DNA of 64,000 nt from Streptomyces sp. NBC_01571. Its GTDB lineage: Bacteria > Actinomycetota > Actinomycetes > Streptomycetales > Streptomycetaceae. Positions within the stretch are counted from its first letter, which is position 1. Each line of letters opens with the position of its first letter. Positions 29,503 through 38,978 of the stretch are shown piece by piece. A model generated the notes under the pieces. That model saw only the letters and a list, made by a program, of their open reading frames with translations. It had not been told where the DNA came from and ran no database searches. The translations under genes and the position numbers were made by a program. The DNA lies in the NCBI RefSeq assembly GCF_026339875.1, contig NZ_JAPEPZ010000001.1, forward strand, positions 8,928,001 through 8,992,000, written 5' to 3'.

Positions 29503-30579
29503 ATGGCCGGCAGAACAGTGCGGAACAGGCGAATCTCGTCGCGGGCAGTGAGTGCGGCGGCTGTGGCCGCCTGCGCGACCCTGGTGCTCGCGGCGTGCGG
29601 CAGCACCAAGGACGACGTCGCCTCCGGCGGCGGGGGAGGCGACGGCAGCGGCAAGGTCGGAGTGATCCTGCCCCTGCTGACCTCGCCGTTCTGGCAGTCC
29701 TACAACGACTACGTGCCGAAGATGGCGAAGTCCGAGGGCGTCGACGCCCTCAAGACCGTCAACTCCAACAGTGATCCGTCGCAGCAGATCACCGATATCA
29801 ACAACCAGCTGAACCAGGGCGTGAAGGGGCTGGTCGTGGCCCCCCTGGACAGCGCCGCGATCGTCGCCGGTCTCGACCAGGCCGAGCGCAAGGGTGTCCC
29901 CGTGGTCGCCGTCGACGTGGCCCCCGACAAGGGGAAGGTCGCCATGGTCGTCCGCGCCGACAACGTCGCGTACGGCGAGAAGGCCTGCGAGTTCCTGGGC
30001 AAGCAGGTCGGTTCGGGCAAGGTCGTGCAGATCATGGGCGACCTGGCGTCGGTCAACGGCCGTGACCGCTCCGAGGCGTTCCGCTCCTGCGTGAAGAAGA
30101 ACTACCCGAAGCTGAAGGTCCTGGAGATCCCCGCCAAGTGGGAGTCCGACACCGCGGCCTCCAAACTGGACACGCTGCTGAACGCCAACCCCGACATCAA
30201 GGGCATCTACATGCAGGCGGGCGGTGTCTACCTCGCGCCCACCCTGCAGACCCTGAAGTCGAAGGGGATGCTGAAGAAGGCCGGCCAGTCCGGTCACATC
30301 GCGATCGTCTCGAACGACGGCATCCCGCAGGAGTTCGACGCCATCCGCAAGGGCGAGATCGACGCCACCGTCTCCCAGCCCGCCGACGCCTACGCCAAGT
30401 ACGGCATGTACTACATCAAGGCGGCCATGCACGGGAAGACGTTCAAGACCGGACCGACCGACCACGACTCCAAGATCGTCAAGCTGCCCAGCGGCATCCT
30501 GGAGGACCAGCTGCCCGCGCCGCTGGTCACCAAGGACAACGTCGACGACCCCGAGCTCTGGGGCAACACGGTCAAATGA
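29503..30579 (+). CDS. ABC transporter sugar-binding lipoprotein (monosaccharide type, likely L-fucose)
   Basis: A 358-residue lipoprotein of the RbsB/periplasmic-binding type 1 fold. A basic N region is followed by a hydrophobic core and lipobox LAAC near residue 33. The mature protein begins KVGVILPLLTSPFWQSYNDYVPKMAKSEG, with KGLVVAPLDSAAIVAGLDQAERKGVPVVAVD typical of ribose/rhamnose-binding proteins. I chose the ATG at 29503 because the earlier ATG at 29488 falls on the AGGAG ribosome site (29491-29495). It is the first gene of the operon facing the FadR-type regulator. The L-fucose ligand is inferred from the downstream catabolic enzymes. Confidence 0.87.
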   Translation: MAGRTVRNRRISSRAVSAAAVAACATLVLAACGSTKDDVASGGGGGDGSGKVGVILPLLTSPFWQSYNDYVPKMAKSEGVDALKTVNSNSDPSQQITDINNQLNQGVKGLVVAPLDSAAIVAGLDQAERKGVPVVAVDVAPDKGKVAMVVRADNVAYGEKACEFLGKQVGSGKVVQIMGDLASVNGRDRSEAFRSCVKKNYPKLKVLEIPAKWESDTAASKLDTLLNANPDIKGIYMQAGGVYLAPTLQTLKSKGMLKKAGQSGHIAIVSNDGIPQEFDAIRKGEIDATVSQPADAYAKYGMYYIKAAMHGKTFKTGPTDHDSKIVKLPSGILEDQLPAPLVTKDNVDDPELWGNTVK

Positions 30580-32132
30580 GTACCCCACTGGTGGAGGCGC
30601 GCGGGGTGGCCAAGCGGTACGGCCCCACCGTCGCCCTCCAAGACGGCCGGCTCACCGTCCTGCCGGGCGAGTCCCATGCCCTCGTGGGACGCAACGGCGC
30701 GGGCAAGTCCACCCTCGTCACGATCCTCACCGGTCTGCAGGCCCCCGACGAGGGCACCGTCCGCTTCGACGGCGAACCCGCGCCCCCGCTCACCGACCGC
30801 GACGCCTGGCGCCGCAAGGTGGCCTGTGTCTACCAGAAGCCCACCGTGGTACCGGAGTTGACGGTCGCGGAGAACCTCTTCATCAACCGGCAGCCGACCG
30901 GACGCGGCGGACTGATCAGCTGGCGCAGACTCCGGGCCGAGGCGGCCGACGTCCTGGCGACCTGGGACGTGCGGGTCGACCCCGAGGCCCGCACCGCGGA
31001 CCTCAAGGTCGAGGACCGTCAAATGGTGGAGATCGCGCGGGCGTTGAGCTTCGGCGCCCGGTTCATCGTGCTCGACGAACCCACGGCGCAGCTCGACAAC
31101 CGGGAGATCGAGCGGCTCTTCACCCGGATGCGCGCGCTCCAGGAGTCCGGCGTCACCTTCCTGTTCATCTCGCACCACCTCCAGGAGGTGTACGAGGTGT
31201 GCCAGACGGTCACCGTGCTGCGGGACGCCCGCTGGATCACCACGGCGCCGGTCGCCGAGCTTCCGCGACCGGCGTTGGTGGAGGCCATGGCGGGTGAGGC
31301 GATCGCCGAACGCGCGGCCGTCCGGGACACCGCGCCCGAGGACGCGCCCGTCGTGCTGCGCACCGAAGGCCTCACCTCGGACGCGTACGACGCCATCGAC
31401 CTCACCGTCCGCCGCGGTGAGGTCGTCGGGCTCGCCGGCTCCAGCGCGAGCGGCAAGATCGAGCTGGCCGAGTCGTTCGCCGGTCTGCACCGGCCGACCG
31501 GCGGAACGGCCCGTCTCGACGGCGAGCCGCTCCCGTTCGGCGACGTGCAGGCCGCGCTCAGGGCGGGCGTCGGCTGCGTGCCGCGCGACCGGCACGAGCA
31601 GGGGCTCGTCTCCGGCATGAGCATCGGCGACAACACCACCATGACCGTCCTGAACCGGCTCGGCCGCTACGGCTTCATCGCCACCGACCGCAGACGCCGG
31701 TTCGCCGACGAGCTGATCGACCGCCTCGACATCCACGCCGAAGGACCCGACCAGCCCGTCTCCGACCTCTCCGGCGGCAACGCGCAGAAGGTCGTGATGG
31801 CCCGCGCCCTCGCCTCCGACCCCCGTCTGCTCATCCTCATCAACCCCACCGCGGGCGTCGACGTGAAGTCCAAGGAGTCGCTGCTGTCCCGCGTGGACAG
31901 CGCCCGTGACGACGGCACCGCCGTACTCGTCGTCTCCGACGAACTCGACGACCTGCGCCGCTGCGACCGCGTCCTCGTCCTCTTCCACGGCCGCGTCGTC
32001 GCCGAGCACCCGGCCGGCTGGCACGACCACGAGCTGATCGCCTCCATCGAAGGAGTGGACCATGGCTACCGCATCTCCCCGGGGGGTCAACCCCGGACCC
32101 CCGGCCGAGGAGAGCGAGGCCCCGGTGACTGA
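30576..32132 (+). CDS. ABC transporter double-ATPase subunit (RbsA type)
   Basis: A 518-residue tandem ATPase. Domain one has a complete Walker A (GRNGAGKST, about 39), LKVEDRQMVEIARAL as its signature region and Walker B IVLDEPTAQ. Domain two has GSSASGKIELAES, where the Thr/Ser after Lys is Ile, a good LSGGNAQKVVMARAL signature and a Walker B variant LLILINPTAGVD. Such a degenerate second site is usual in this transporter class. The ATG overlaps the preceding stop by four bases (ATGA). Confidence 0.9.
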   Translation: MSTPLVEARGVAKRYGPTVALQDGRLTVLPGESHALVGRNGAGKSTLVTILTGLQAPDEGTVRFDGEPAPPLTDRDAWRRKVACVYQKPTVVPELTVAENLFINRQPTGRGGLISWRRLRAEAADVLATWDVRVDPEARTADLKVEDRQMVEIARALSFGARFIVLDEPTAQLDNREIERLFTRMRALQESGVTFLFISHHLQEVYEVCQTVTVLRDARWITTAPVAELPRPALVEAMAGEAIAERAAVRDTAPEDAPVVLRTEGLTSDAYDAIDLTVRRGEVVGLAGSSASGKIELAESFAGLHRPTGGTARLDGEPLPFGDVQAALRAGVGCVPRDRHEQGLVSGMSIGDNTTMTVLNRLGRYGFIATDRRRRFADELIDRLDIHAEGPDQPVSDLSGGNAQKVVMARALASDPRLLILINPTAGVDVKSKESLLSRVDSARDDGTAVLVVSDELDDLRRCDRVLVLFHGRVVAEHPAGWHDHELIASIEGVDHGYRISPGGQPRTPGRGERGPGD

Positions 32133-33150
32133 GACCAAGGCCCCGCCGCTCGCCGCCGCGGGAGTGCGCGACGGGCGTGCCACCAAGACCGTACTGCTCC
32201 GCCGCGCCCGCGAACTCGCCCTCGTGCCAGCCCTGTTGCTGCTCATGGTGCTCGGCGCGATCGTCAACGACTCCTTCCTCACCGAGCGGAACCTCATCTC
32301 CATCCTCGGCGCCTCCGCGGCGCTCGCGATGGTGGTCCTCGCCGAGTCGCTCGTCCTGATCACCGGCAAGATCGACCTGTCGCTGGAGTCGGTCGTCGGT
32401 ATCGCGCCCGCCGTCGGCGCCCTGCTGGTCCTGCCCGCCGCGCAGTCCGGCTGGGGCACGGAATGGTCGGCCGGGCTCGCCCTGCTGGCGGTCCTCGTCG
32501 TGGGCGGCGTCATCGGCGCCTTCAACGGCGTCCTCGTGGTGAAGTTCAAGCTCAACGCCTTCATCGTCACCCTCGCGATGCTGATCGTCCTGCGCGGCCT
32601 GCTGGTCGGCGCCACCAAGGGCAAGACGCTGTTCGGCATGCCCGACGCGTTCTTCTCCCTGGCCACCTCCACCTTCCTGCGCGTTCCGCTCTCGGTGTGG
32701 CTGGCCGCGGTCGCCTTCGGCGTCGCCGGGCTGATCCTCAAGTACCACCGGATCGGCCGCGCCCTGTACGCGATCGGCGGCAACATGGAGGCCGCCCGCG
32801 CGGCCGGTATCCGTGTCGACCGGGTGCTCCTCGGGGTGTCGGTCGTCGCGGGTGTCCTCGCCTCGGTCGGCGGCATCATGCAGACCGGCTACGTCGGCGC
32901 GATCAGCGCCAACCAGGGCAACAACATGATCTTCACGGTGATGGCGGCCGCGGTCATCGGCGGCATCAGCCTCGACGGCGGCAGGGGCACCATGTTCGGC
33001 GCCCTCACCGGCGTCCTGCTGCTGGGCGTCGTACAGAACCTGCTCACCCTCGCGCAGGTGCCGTCCTTCTGGATCCAGGCGATCTACGGCGGAATCATCC
33101 TGGTCGCCCTGATGATCGCCCGGGTGACCACCGGACGCGCCCAGGACTGA
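32062..33150 (+). CDS. ABC transporter permease (RbsC type)
   Basis: A 362-residue permease with eight to ten helices. The conserved [16 protein letters not shown] is the family's LTGGIDLSVG-type motif, and [34 protein letters not shown] closes the domain. The ATG at 32062 has AAGGAG seven bases upstream and overlaps the ATPase gene by 71 bp. An alternative GTG at 32125 would give only an 8-bp overlap and remove 21 poorly conserved residues. Both are plausible. Confidence 0.88.
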   Translation: MATASPRGVNPGPPAEESEAPVTETKAPPLAAAGVRDGRATKTVLLRRARELALVPALLLLMVLGAIVNDSFLTERNLISILGASAALAMVVLAESLVLITGKIDLSLESVVGIAPAVGALLVLPAAQSGWGTEWSAGLALLAVLVVGGVIGAFNGVLVVKFKLNAFIVTLAMLIVLRGLLVGATKGKTLFGMPDAFFSLATSTFLRVPLSVWLAAVAFGVAGLILKYHRIGRALYAIGGNMEAARAAGIRVDRVLLGVSVVAGVLASVGGIMQTGYVGAISANQGNNMIFTVMAAAVIGGISLDGGRGTMFGALTGVLLLGVVQNLLTLAQVPSFWIQAIYGGIILVALMIARVTTGRAQD

Positions 33151-33211
33151 CCGCCCCTTCGCTCTCGTACGGACCCCTCCGTACCCCCTGTTCCGGACCG
33201 AAAGGCCTCCC

Positions 33212-34567
33212 GTGTCCCCAACTGCCGCTCGCATCACCGCGGTCGACACCTACGACGTCCGTTTCCCCACCTCGCGCGAGCTCGACGGCTCCGACGCGAT
33301 GAACCCGGACCCCGACTACTCGGCGGCCTACGTCGTGCTGCGCGGCGACACGGCCGACTGTCCCGAGGGACACGGATTCACCTTCACCATCGGACGGGGC
33401 AACGATGTCCAGGTCGCGGCGATCGAGGCGCTGCGGGGGCATGTGGTGGGACGGTCCGTCGAGGAGCTGTGCGCCGACCCGGGCTCGCTCGCCCGGGACC
33501 TCATCGGCGACAGCCAACTGCGCTGGCTGGGGCCCGAGAAGGGCGTGATGCACATGGCGATCGGAGCCGTCGTCAACGCCGTGTGGGACCTGGCGGCCAA
33601 GCGTGCAGGAAAGCCGCTGTGGCAACTGCTCGCCGACGCCGAACCCGAGTGGCTGGTACGCCAGGTCGACTTCCGCTACCTCACGGACGCCCTCACCCCC
33701 GAGGAGGCGCTGGAACTGCTGCGGCGCGGCAGACAGGGAGCCGCCGAGCGCGCCACGACCCTTCGGGAGAACGGCTTCCCCGCCTACACCACCTCGCCCG
33801 GCTGGCTCGGCTACAGCGACGAGAAGCTCACCCGGCTGGCCGCCGAGGCGGTCGCCGACGGCTTCACCCAGATCAAGCTGAAGGTCGGCGCCGATCTGAC
33901 GGACGACGTACGACGCTGCCGGGTCGCCCGCTCCGTCGTCGGCCCCGGCATCCGCATCGCGATCGACGCCAACCAGCGCTGGAACGTGGACGAGGCCATC
34001 GACTGGACCAGGGCCCTCGCCGAGTTCGACCCCTACTGGATCGAGGAGCCCACCAGCCCCGACGACGTCCTCGGGCACGCCGCCGTGCGCAAGGCGGTCG
34101 CCCCCGTCAAGGTCGCCACCGGAGAGCACGTCCACAACCGCATCGTCTTCAAGCAGCTCCTCCAGGCCGGCGCCATCGACATCCTGCAGATCGACGCGGC
34201 CCGGGTCGCCGGCGTCAACGAGAACCTCGCCATCCTGCTGCTCGCGGCCAAGTTCGGGGTGCCCGTCTGCCCGCACGCGGGCGGCGTCGGCCTGTGCGAA
34301 CTCGTCCAGCACCTCTCGATGTTCGACTTCGTGGCGCTCTCCGGCACCACCGACGACCGGGTCATCGAATACGTCGACCATCTGCACAACCACTTCCTCG
34401 ACCCGGTGGTGATCCGGCAGGGTCACTACACGGCGCCCACCGCCCCGGGCTTCTCCGCCACCATGCGTCCGGAGTCCATCGCGGAGTACACCTATCCCGG
34501 CGGCACCTTCTGGGCCGCCGACCTCGCCCGGCAGGAACCCGGCAGTCAGAAGGGGGAAGCCGCATGA
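33212..34567 (+). CDS. fucD: L-fuconate dehydratase (enolase superfamily)
   Basis: A 451-residue enolase-superfamily enzyme dehydrating L-fuconate to 2-keto-3-deoxy-L-fuconate. The N-terminal capping domain contains [32 protein letters not shown], characteristic of fuconate dehydratases. The barrel has KLKVGAD with the KxK catalytic lysines (about 219), metal ligands in [20 protein letters not shown] and ATGEHVHNR, and the late His in [19 protein letters not shown] start with GAAAGG upstream, 61 bp after the permease. The four following genes each overlap their predecessor by four bases. Confidence 0.92.
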   Translation: MSPTAARITAVDTYDVRFPTSRELDGSDAMNPDPDYSAAYVVLRGDTADCPEGHGFTFTIGRGNDVQVAAIEALRGHVVGRSVEELCADPGSLARDLIGDSQLRWLGPEKGVMHMAIGAVVNAVWDLAAKRAGKPLWQLLADAEPEWLVRQVDFRYLTDALTPEEALELLRRGRQGAAERATTLRENGFPAYTTSPGWLGYSDEKLTRLAAEAVADGFTQIKLKVGADLTDDVRRCRVARSVVGPGIRIAIDANQRWNVDEAIDWTRALAEFDPYWIEEPTSPDDVLGHAAVRKAVAPVKVATGEHVHNRIVFKQLLQAGAIDILQIDAARVAGVNENLAILLLAAKFGVPVCPHAGGVGLCELVQHLSMFDFVALSGTTDDRVIEYVDHLHNHFLDPVVIRQGHYTAPTAPGFSATMRPESIAEYTYPGGTFWAADLARQEPGSQKGEAA

Positions 34568-35322
34568 CCGCGGACTTCGAAGGTCTCAAGGCGCTGGTGA
34601 CCGGCGGTGCCTCCGGCATCGGCCGCGCCACCGCCGAGCTGCTCGCGGCCCGTGGCGCCCAGGTCGCCGTCCTCGACCTCGACCTCTCACGGGTCGAGAA
34701 GCCGCTGCTCGGCTACCGCGCCGACGTCACCGACGACGCCTCCGTCCGTGCGGCGGTGGCCGCGGCGGTCGCGGACCTCGGGGGACTCGACATCCTGGTC
34801 AACAACGCGGGGATCGGTGCCCAGGGCACCGTCGAGGACAACGACGACACCGAGTGGCACCGGGTCCTGGACGTCAACGTCCTCGGCATGGTGCGGACGG
34901 CCCGCGCCGCCCTGCCGCATCTGCGGAAATCCGCGCACGCGGCGATCGTGAACACCTGCTCCATCGCCGCCACCGCGGGACTGCCGCAGCGCGCCGTGTA
35001 CTCCGCGTCGAAGGGCGCCGTGCTCTCCCTCACCCTCGCCATGGCCGCCGACCACCTCCGCGAGGGCATCCGGGTCAACTGCGTGAACCCCGGCACGGCC
35101 GACACCCCCTGGGTCGGCCGGCTCCTCGACGCCGCCCCCGACCCGGCCGCCGAACGCGCCGCGCTGGAAGCCCGCCAGCCCTCCGGACGCCTCGTCTCCG
35201 CCGACGAAGTAGCGGGCGCCGTCGCCTACTTGGCGAGTCCGCTGTCCGGCGCCACCACCGGCACCGCGCTCGCCGTGGACGGCGGTATGCAGGGGCTGCG
35301 GCTGCGGCCGGTGGGCCGGTGA
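34564..35322 (+). CDS. SDR, probable 2-keto-3-deoxy-L-fuconate dehydrogenase
   Basis: A 252-residue classical [11 protein letters not shown] binds NAD(P), NNAGIG follows, and YSASKGAVL supplies YxxxK with Ser in [10 protein letters not shown]. Between fuconate dehydratase and fucose dehydrogenase, the best fit is the oxidation of 2-keto-3-deoxy-L-fuconate to the 2,4-diketo acid, as in the Burkholderia/Xanthomonas-type oxidative pathway. An L-fucose dehydrogenase role is the alternative, but the next gene already fills it. ATG overlaps the preceding TGA. Confidence 0.82.
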   Translation: MTADFEGLKALVTGGASGIGRATAELLAARGAQVAVLDLDLSRVEKPLLGYRADVTDDASVRAAVAAAVADLGGLDILVNNAGIGAQGTVEDNDDTEWHRVLDVNVLGMVRTARAALPHLRKSAHAAIVNTCSIAATAGLPQRAVYSASKGAVLSLTLAMAADHLREGIRVNCVNPGTADTPWVGRLLDAAPDPAAERAALEARQPSGRLVSADEVAGAVAYLASPLSGATTGTALAVDGGMQGLRLRPVGR

Positions 35323-36305
35323 GCACTCTCGGGAGAAGCGGTGTCGAGGTCAGCGCCCTGTCCTTCGGCGCCGCCGGCATCGGCAATCTGTTCACCCCGG
35401 TGAGCGACGAGGAGGCGTACGCGGCCGTGGACGCGGCCTGGGACAGCGGCATCCGCTCCTTCGACACCGCGGCGCACTACGGCCTCGGCCTCTCCGAACG
35501 GCGGCTCGGGGCGGCCCTGCGCGAGCGGCCGCGCCGCGCGTACACCCTCTCCACCAAGGTGGGCCGCCTCCTCGAGCCCACCGACACGGGCGGCGACGAG
35601 CTGGCCAACGGATTCGCCGTGCCGGCCACGCACCGCCGGGTCTGGGACTTCAGCGCCGACGGAGTACGACGCGCCCTTCAGGACGGCCTCGAACGGCTCG
35701 GCCTCGACCGCGTGGACGTCGTCTACCTCCACGACCCGGACGACCACGCCGAACAGGCCTTCCACGAGGGCTACCCGGCGCTGGAGAAGCTCCGTTCGGA
35801 AGGCGTGGTGGGTGCGATCGGCGCGGGCATGAACCAGGCCGGGATGCTCACCCGCTTCGTCCGCGACACGGACGTGGACGTGGTGCTCTGCGCCGGGCGC
35901 TACACCCTGCTCGACCACCGGGCGCTGGCCGAACTGCTGCCCGCCGCCCAGGAACGCGGCACCTCGGTCGTCATCGGGGGAGCCTTCAACTCCGGCCTGC
36001 TGGCGGACCCGCGGCCGGGAGCGACGTACGACTACGCGACGGCGCCGCGGGAGACGCTGGAGCGGGCCCTGCGGCTCCAGGAGATCGCCGGGCGGCACGG
36101 CACCACCCTGCGGGCCGCCGCGCTCGCCTTCCCCGCCGCCCACCCGGCCGTCGTGAGCGTGCTCGTCGGCGCCCGCTCGGCACACGAGGTCCGCGACTGC
36201 GCCGAGCAGTTCGCCACCCCGGTGCCCGCCGCGTTCTGGCGGGAGCTGCGGGAGACGGGACTGCTGCCCGAGGAAGCCCCCGTACCCGTACAGGACCCGT
36301 CATGA
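35319..36305 (+). CDS. Aldo/keto reductase, probable L-fucose (D-threo-aldose) 1-dehydrogenase
   Basis: A 328-residue AKR barrel. FDTAAHYGLGLSERRLGAALR carries the catalytic Asp and Tyr region (about 50-56), STKVGRLL the Lys, and VYLHDPDDH the His. This subgroup oxidises L-fucose and related D-threo-aldoses at C1 to the lactone. GTG start overlapping the preceding stop (GTGA). The order fits the first dedicated step of fucose oxidation, with the mutarotase and lactonase next. Confidence 0.85.
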   Translation: MSTLGRSGVEVSALSFGAAGIGNLFTPVSDEEAYAAVDAAWDSGIRSFDTAAHYGLGLSERRLGAALRERPRRAYTLSTKVGRLLEPTDTGGDELANGFAVPATHRRVWDFSADGVRRALQDGLERLGLDRVDVVYLHDPDDHAEQAFHEGYPALEKLRSEGVVGAIGAGMNQAGMLTRFVRDTDVDVVLCAGRYTLLDHRALAELLPAAQERGTSVVIGGAFNSGLLADPRPGATYDYATAPRETLERALRLQEIAGRHGTTLRAAALAFPAAHPAVVSVLVGARSAHEVRDCAEQFATPVPAAFWRELRETGLLPEEAPVPVQDPS

Positions 36306-36616
36306 GAATCGCCCTGCACACCAAGGTGCGCGCCGACCGCGTCGACGCGTACGAGGCCGCCCACCGGAAGGTTCCCGAGGAGCTCACCGCGGCCATCCGG
36401 GCCGCCGGAGCGACCTCCTGGACGATCTGGCGCAGCGGCACCGACCTGTTCCACGTCCTGGAGTGCGAGGACTACGGCCGGATGCTCGCCGAACTGGAGA
36501 GACTGCCGGTGAACATCGCCTGGCAGGCGCGGATGGCCGAACTCCTCGACGTCGTGCACGACTACTCCGACGAGGGAGCCGCGGCGGGGCTGCCCGTCGT
36601 GTGGGAGCTGCCGTGA
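36302..36616 (+). CDS. L-rhamnose mutarotase-family protein, probable L-fucose mutarotase
   Basis: A 104-residue protein of the RhaM-like family. Its small ferredoxin-like fold sequence includes the His in LHTKVRADRVDAYEAAHRKVP and the segment SWTIWRSGTDLFHVLECEDY. It would interconvert anomers of L-fucose to feed the dehydrogenase. Overlaps both neighbours by four bases. Confidence 0.88.
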   Translation: MRIALHTKVRADRVDAYEAAHRKVPEELTAAIRAAGATSWTIWRSGTDLFHVLECEDYGRMLAELERLPVNIAWQARMAELLDVVHDYSDEGAAAGLPVVWELP

Positions 36617-37452
36617 GGGTGGACGCGCACCACCACGTGTGGGACCTCTCCGTCCGGGACCAGGACTGGATCACCGGCCCCGGACTGCGGCCGCTGCGCA
36701 GGGACTTCGCCCTCGGCGACCTCCGGCCCGAGGCGGCCGCCGCCGGGATCGGACGGACCGTGCTGGTCCAGACCGTCACCGTGGCCGAGGAGACCCCGGA
36801 GTTCCTCGACCTCGCCGGGCGGAGCGAGCTGATCGCCGGGGTGGTGGGCTGGACCGACCTGACCCGGCCGGACGTCGCCGACGAGCTGGCCCGGCTGCGG
36901 GAACTGCCCGGCGGCCGGTACCTCAAGGGCATCCGCCACCAGGTGCAGGGCGAGCCCGAGCCCGAGTGGCTGCTGCGACCGGACGTACGGCGCGGGCTGG
37001 CGGCCGTCGCGGCGGCCGGCCTGGTCTACGACCTGGTCGTGCTGCCCCACCAACTGCCCGGCTGTGTCCGCGCCGCCCTGGAACACCCCGAACTCACCTT
37101 CGTCCTCGACCACTTGGGGAAGCCGCCGATCGCGGCAGGCACCCTGGACCCGTGGGCGGGTCATGTCCGCGCGCTGGCGGCGCTCCCCAACACGGTGGGC
37201 AAACTCTCCGGCCTGGTCACCGAGGCCGACCTCGCGAAGTGGACGGTCGACGACCTGCGCCCGTACGCCGAGACCGCCCTGGCGGCCTTCGGCCCCGGCC
37301 GTCTGATGTTCGGCTCCGACTGGCCGGTGTGCACGCTGGCCGCGTCCTACGCCCAAGTGGTCGCGGCGACGGAGGAGTTGACGGAGGTGCTCGACGAAGG
37401 GGAGCGCGCCGACGTGTTCGGCGGTACCGCCCGGCGCGTCTACCGGCTCTGA
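36613..37452 (+). CDS. Amidohydrolase-superfamily L-fuconolactonase
   Basis: A 279-residue COG3618-type metal-dependent lactonase. The N terminus VDAHHHVWDL holds the HxH metal motif, LDHLGKPPI (about 173) a further His, and MFGSDWPVCTL (about 237) the catalytic Asp. It would open L-fucono-lactone to L-fuconate for FucD. GTG start within GTGA. It ends the operon, overlapping the convergent membrane-protein gene by 13 bp. No FAH-type hydrolase or aldolase for the final cleavage follows. Confidence 0.88.
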   Translation: MRVDAHHHVWDLSVRDQDWITGPGLRPLRRDFALGDLRPEAAAAGIGRTVLVQTVTVAEETPEFLDLAGRSELIAGVVGWTDLTRPDVADELARLRELPGGRYLKGIRHQVQGEPEPEWLLRPDVRRGLAAVAAAGLVYDLVVLPHQLPGCVRAALEHPELTFVLDHLGKPPIAAGTLDPWAGHVRALAALPNTVGKLSGLVTEADLAKWTVDDLRPYAETALAAFGPGRLMFGSDWPVCTLAASYAQVVAATEELTEVLDEGERADVFGGTARRVYRL

Positions 37453-38861
37453 TCGCCCCACTCCAGCCGCGTCGGCGGCAGGAACTCCCGCACATGGGTC
37501 CGGTGCCAGCAGGCGCCCGTCTCCCGGAGTTCGCGCCAGGTCGTGTAGCGGTAGCGGTACAGACGGGCCCGGACGTACCGGGGCGGCGCGTTCACGGGGA
37601 ACGGCGAACGGCGCAGCAGCCGCAGCGTGTCGCGGTCGTTCTCCAGCAGCCGTTCGACCAGACCGGTGAACCAGGAACCGGCGTAGGCGGGGGAGAGCGC
37701 CGCGAACCACATCATCCAGTCGAGCCGCAGATGGTACGGCGCGAACTGGCGCGGCCAGCGGCGCGGATCACCGGGCTTGCCCCTGAACTCGTACTCCCGC
37801 CAGTCCGAGTCCTCGCGCGGCACCTCGTCCGAGGTGCCCTCGACGACCACCTCGTGGCGCACCCGGCTGACGCTGCCGAACGCGCCGTAGGTGTTGACCA
37901 GGCGCAGCGGGTCGAAGGAGCGGTTCATGACCTGGCGCCGGGAGACCATGTTGCGGGCGGGACGGTAGCCGAGGACCACCAGGACGGCGGCGACGGCGAG
38001 GACCACGATCTCGTACCAGAGAGGCGGTCCCGGCACCCGTGGGGGAGTGGCCGGGAACTCGACGGCGGAGAGGGCCAGCACGATCGTGGTCCAGTTCAGC
38101 CAGGAGAAGTTGCCCGACAGCACCAGCCAGAGCTGGGTGAGCACCATCAGCGAGGCGGCGGCCGTCGCGACCGGCTGCGGGGTGAACAGCAGGACGGGGA
38201 CGACGAGCTGGGTGAAGTGGTTCGCGGCCACCTCCACCCGGTGCACGGGCTTGGGGAGGTGGTGGAAGAACCAGCTCAGCGGGCCCGGCATCGGCTGGGT
38301 CTCGTGGTGGTAGTCCAGGCACGTCAGCTTCCGCCAGCAGGCGTCGCCGCGCATCTTGATCAGACCCGCGCCGAACTCGACCCGGAACAGCACCCAGCGC
38401 AGCAGGAAGAGGATCACGACCGGGGGAGCGACCTCGTCGTTGCCCAGGAAGACGGCGAGGAAACCGACCTCCAGGAGCAGCGACTCCCAGCCGAACGCGT
38501 ACCAGGTCTGGCCGACGTTGACGATCGACAGATACATCACCCAGGGGACGAGCCACAGCAGCATGCCGCCCCAGAGCGGGAGGTACCCGTCGAGGCCCGC
38601 CGCCAAGGCAGCGGACACCGCACAGCCCGTCCAGGACCAGACCGCGAAGAAGCGGTCCGAGTAGTGCAGGTGGAACACGCTCGGGGCGTGACGGAACGGC
38701 ACCCGCGCCACGAACCGGGGCACGGGCAGCATGCCGCGCTCCCCGATCAGCGCGCGGAACTGCAGCGCCGCGCCGAGGAACGCGACGAGATACACCACGG
38801 CCAGCGCCCGCTGGAAGACCAGCCGGCTCAGCCAGTAGTCGGGGGCGGTGAACCACTCCAC
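37440..38861 (-). CDS. Lipase maturation factor family membrane protein
   Basis: A 473-residue polytopic membrane protein. The pattern WFTAPDYWLSRLVFQRALAVVYLVAFLGAALQFRALIGERGMLP, WESLLLEVGFLAVFLG, KMRGDACWRKLTCLDYHHETQPMPGPLSWFFHHLP and FRGKPGDPRRWPRQFAPYHLRLDWMMWFAAL matches the LMF1 family. In animals LMF1 helps lipases fold in the ER; the bacterial role is unknown. GTG start with AAGGAG ten bases upstream. No lipase gene is adjacent. Confidence 0.87.
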   Translation of the reverse strand: MEWFTAPDYWLSRLVFQRALAVVYLVAFLGAALQFRALIGERGMLPVPRFVARVPFRHAPSVFHLHYSDRFFAVWSWTGCAVSAALAAGLDGYLPLWGGMLLWLVPWVMYLSIVNVGQTWYAFGWESLLLEVGFLAVFLGNDEVAPPVVILFLLRWVLFRVEFGAGLIKMRGDACWRKLTCLDYHHETQPMPGPLSWFFHHLPKPVHRVEVAANHFTQLVVPVLLFTPQPVATAAASLMVLTQLWLVLSGNFSWLNWTTIVLALSAVEFPATPPRVPGPPLWYEIVVLAVAAVLVVLGYRPARNMVSRRQVMNRSFDPLRLVNTYGAFGSVSRVRHEVVVEGTSDEVPREDSDWREYEFRGKPGDPRRWPRQFAPYHLRLDWMMWFAALSPAYAGSWFTGLVERLLENDRDTLRLLRRSPFPVNAPPRYVRARLYRYRYTTWRELRETGACWHRTHVREFLPPTRLEWGDQSR

Positions 38862-38978
38862 GGCGAGTCGCTCCTTTCCCTTTCATTGTGACGCTGGGTG
38901 ATCGTCTCCGCTTGCGTGTGCCGACCGGGCGACGCAGACAATGGTCATCGACCTGTCCGGGATGAACGGGAGAACGCG

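Noticed and set aside
31390..32000. Second ATPase half of the fucose importer as a broken gene
   Set aside because: The weakened Walker A and B there are normal for RbsA-type subunits, and the frame and signature motif are intact.
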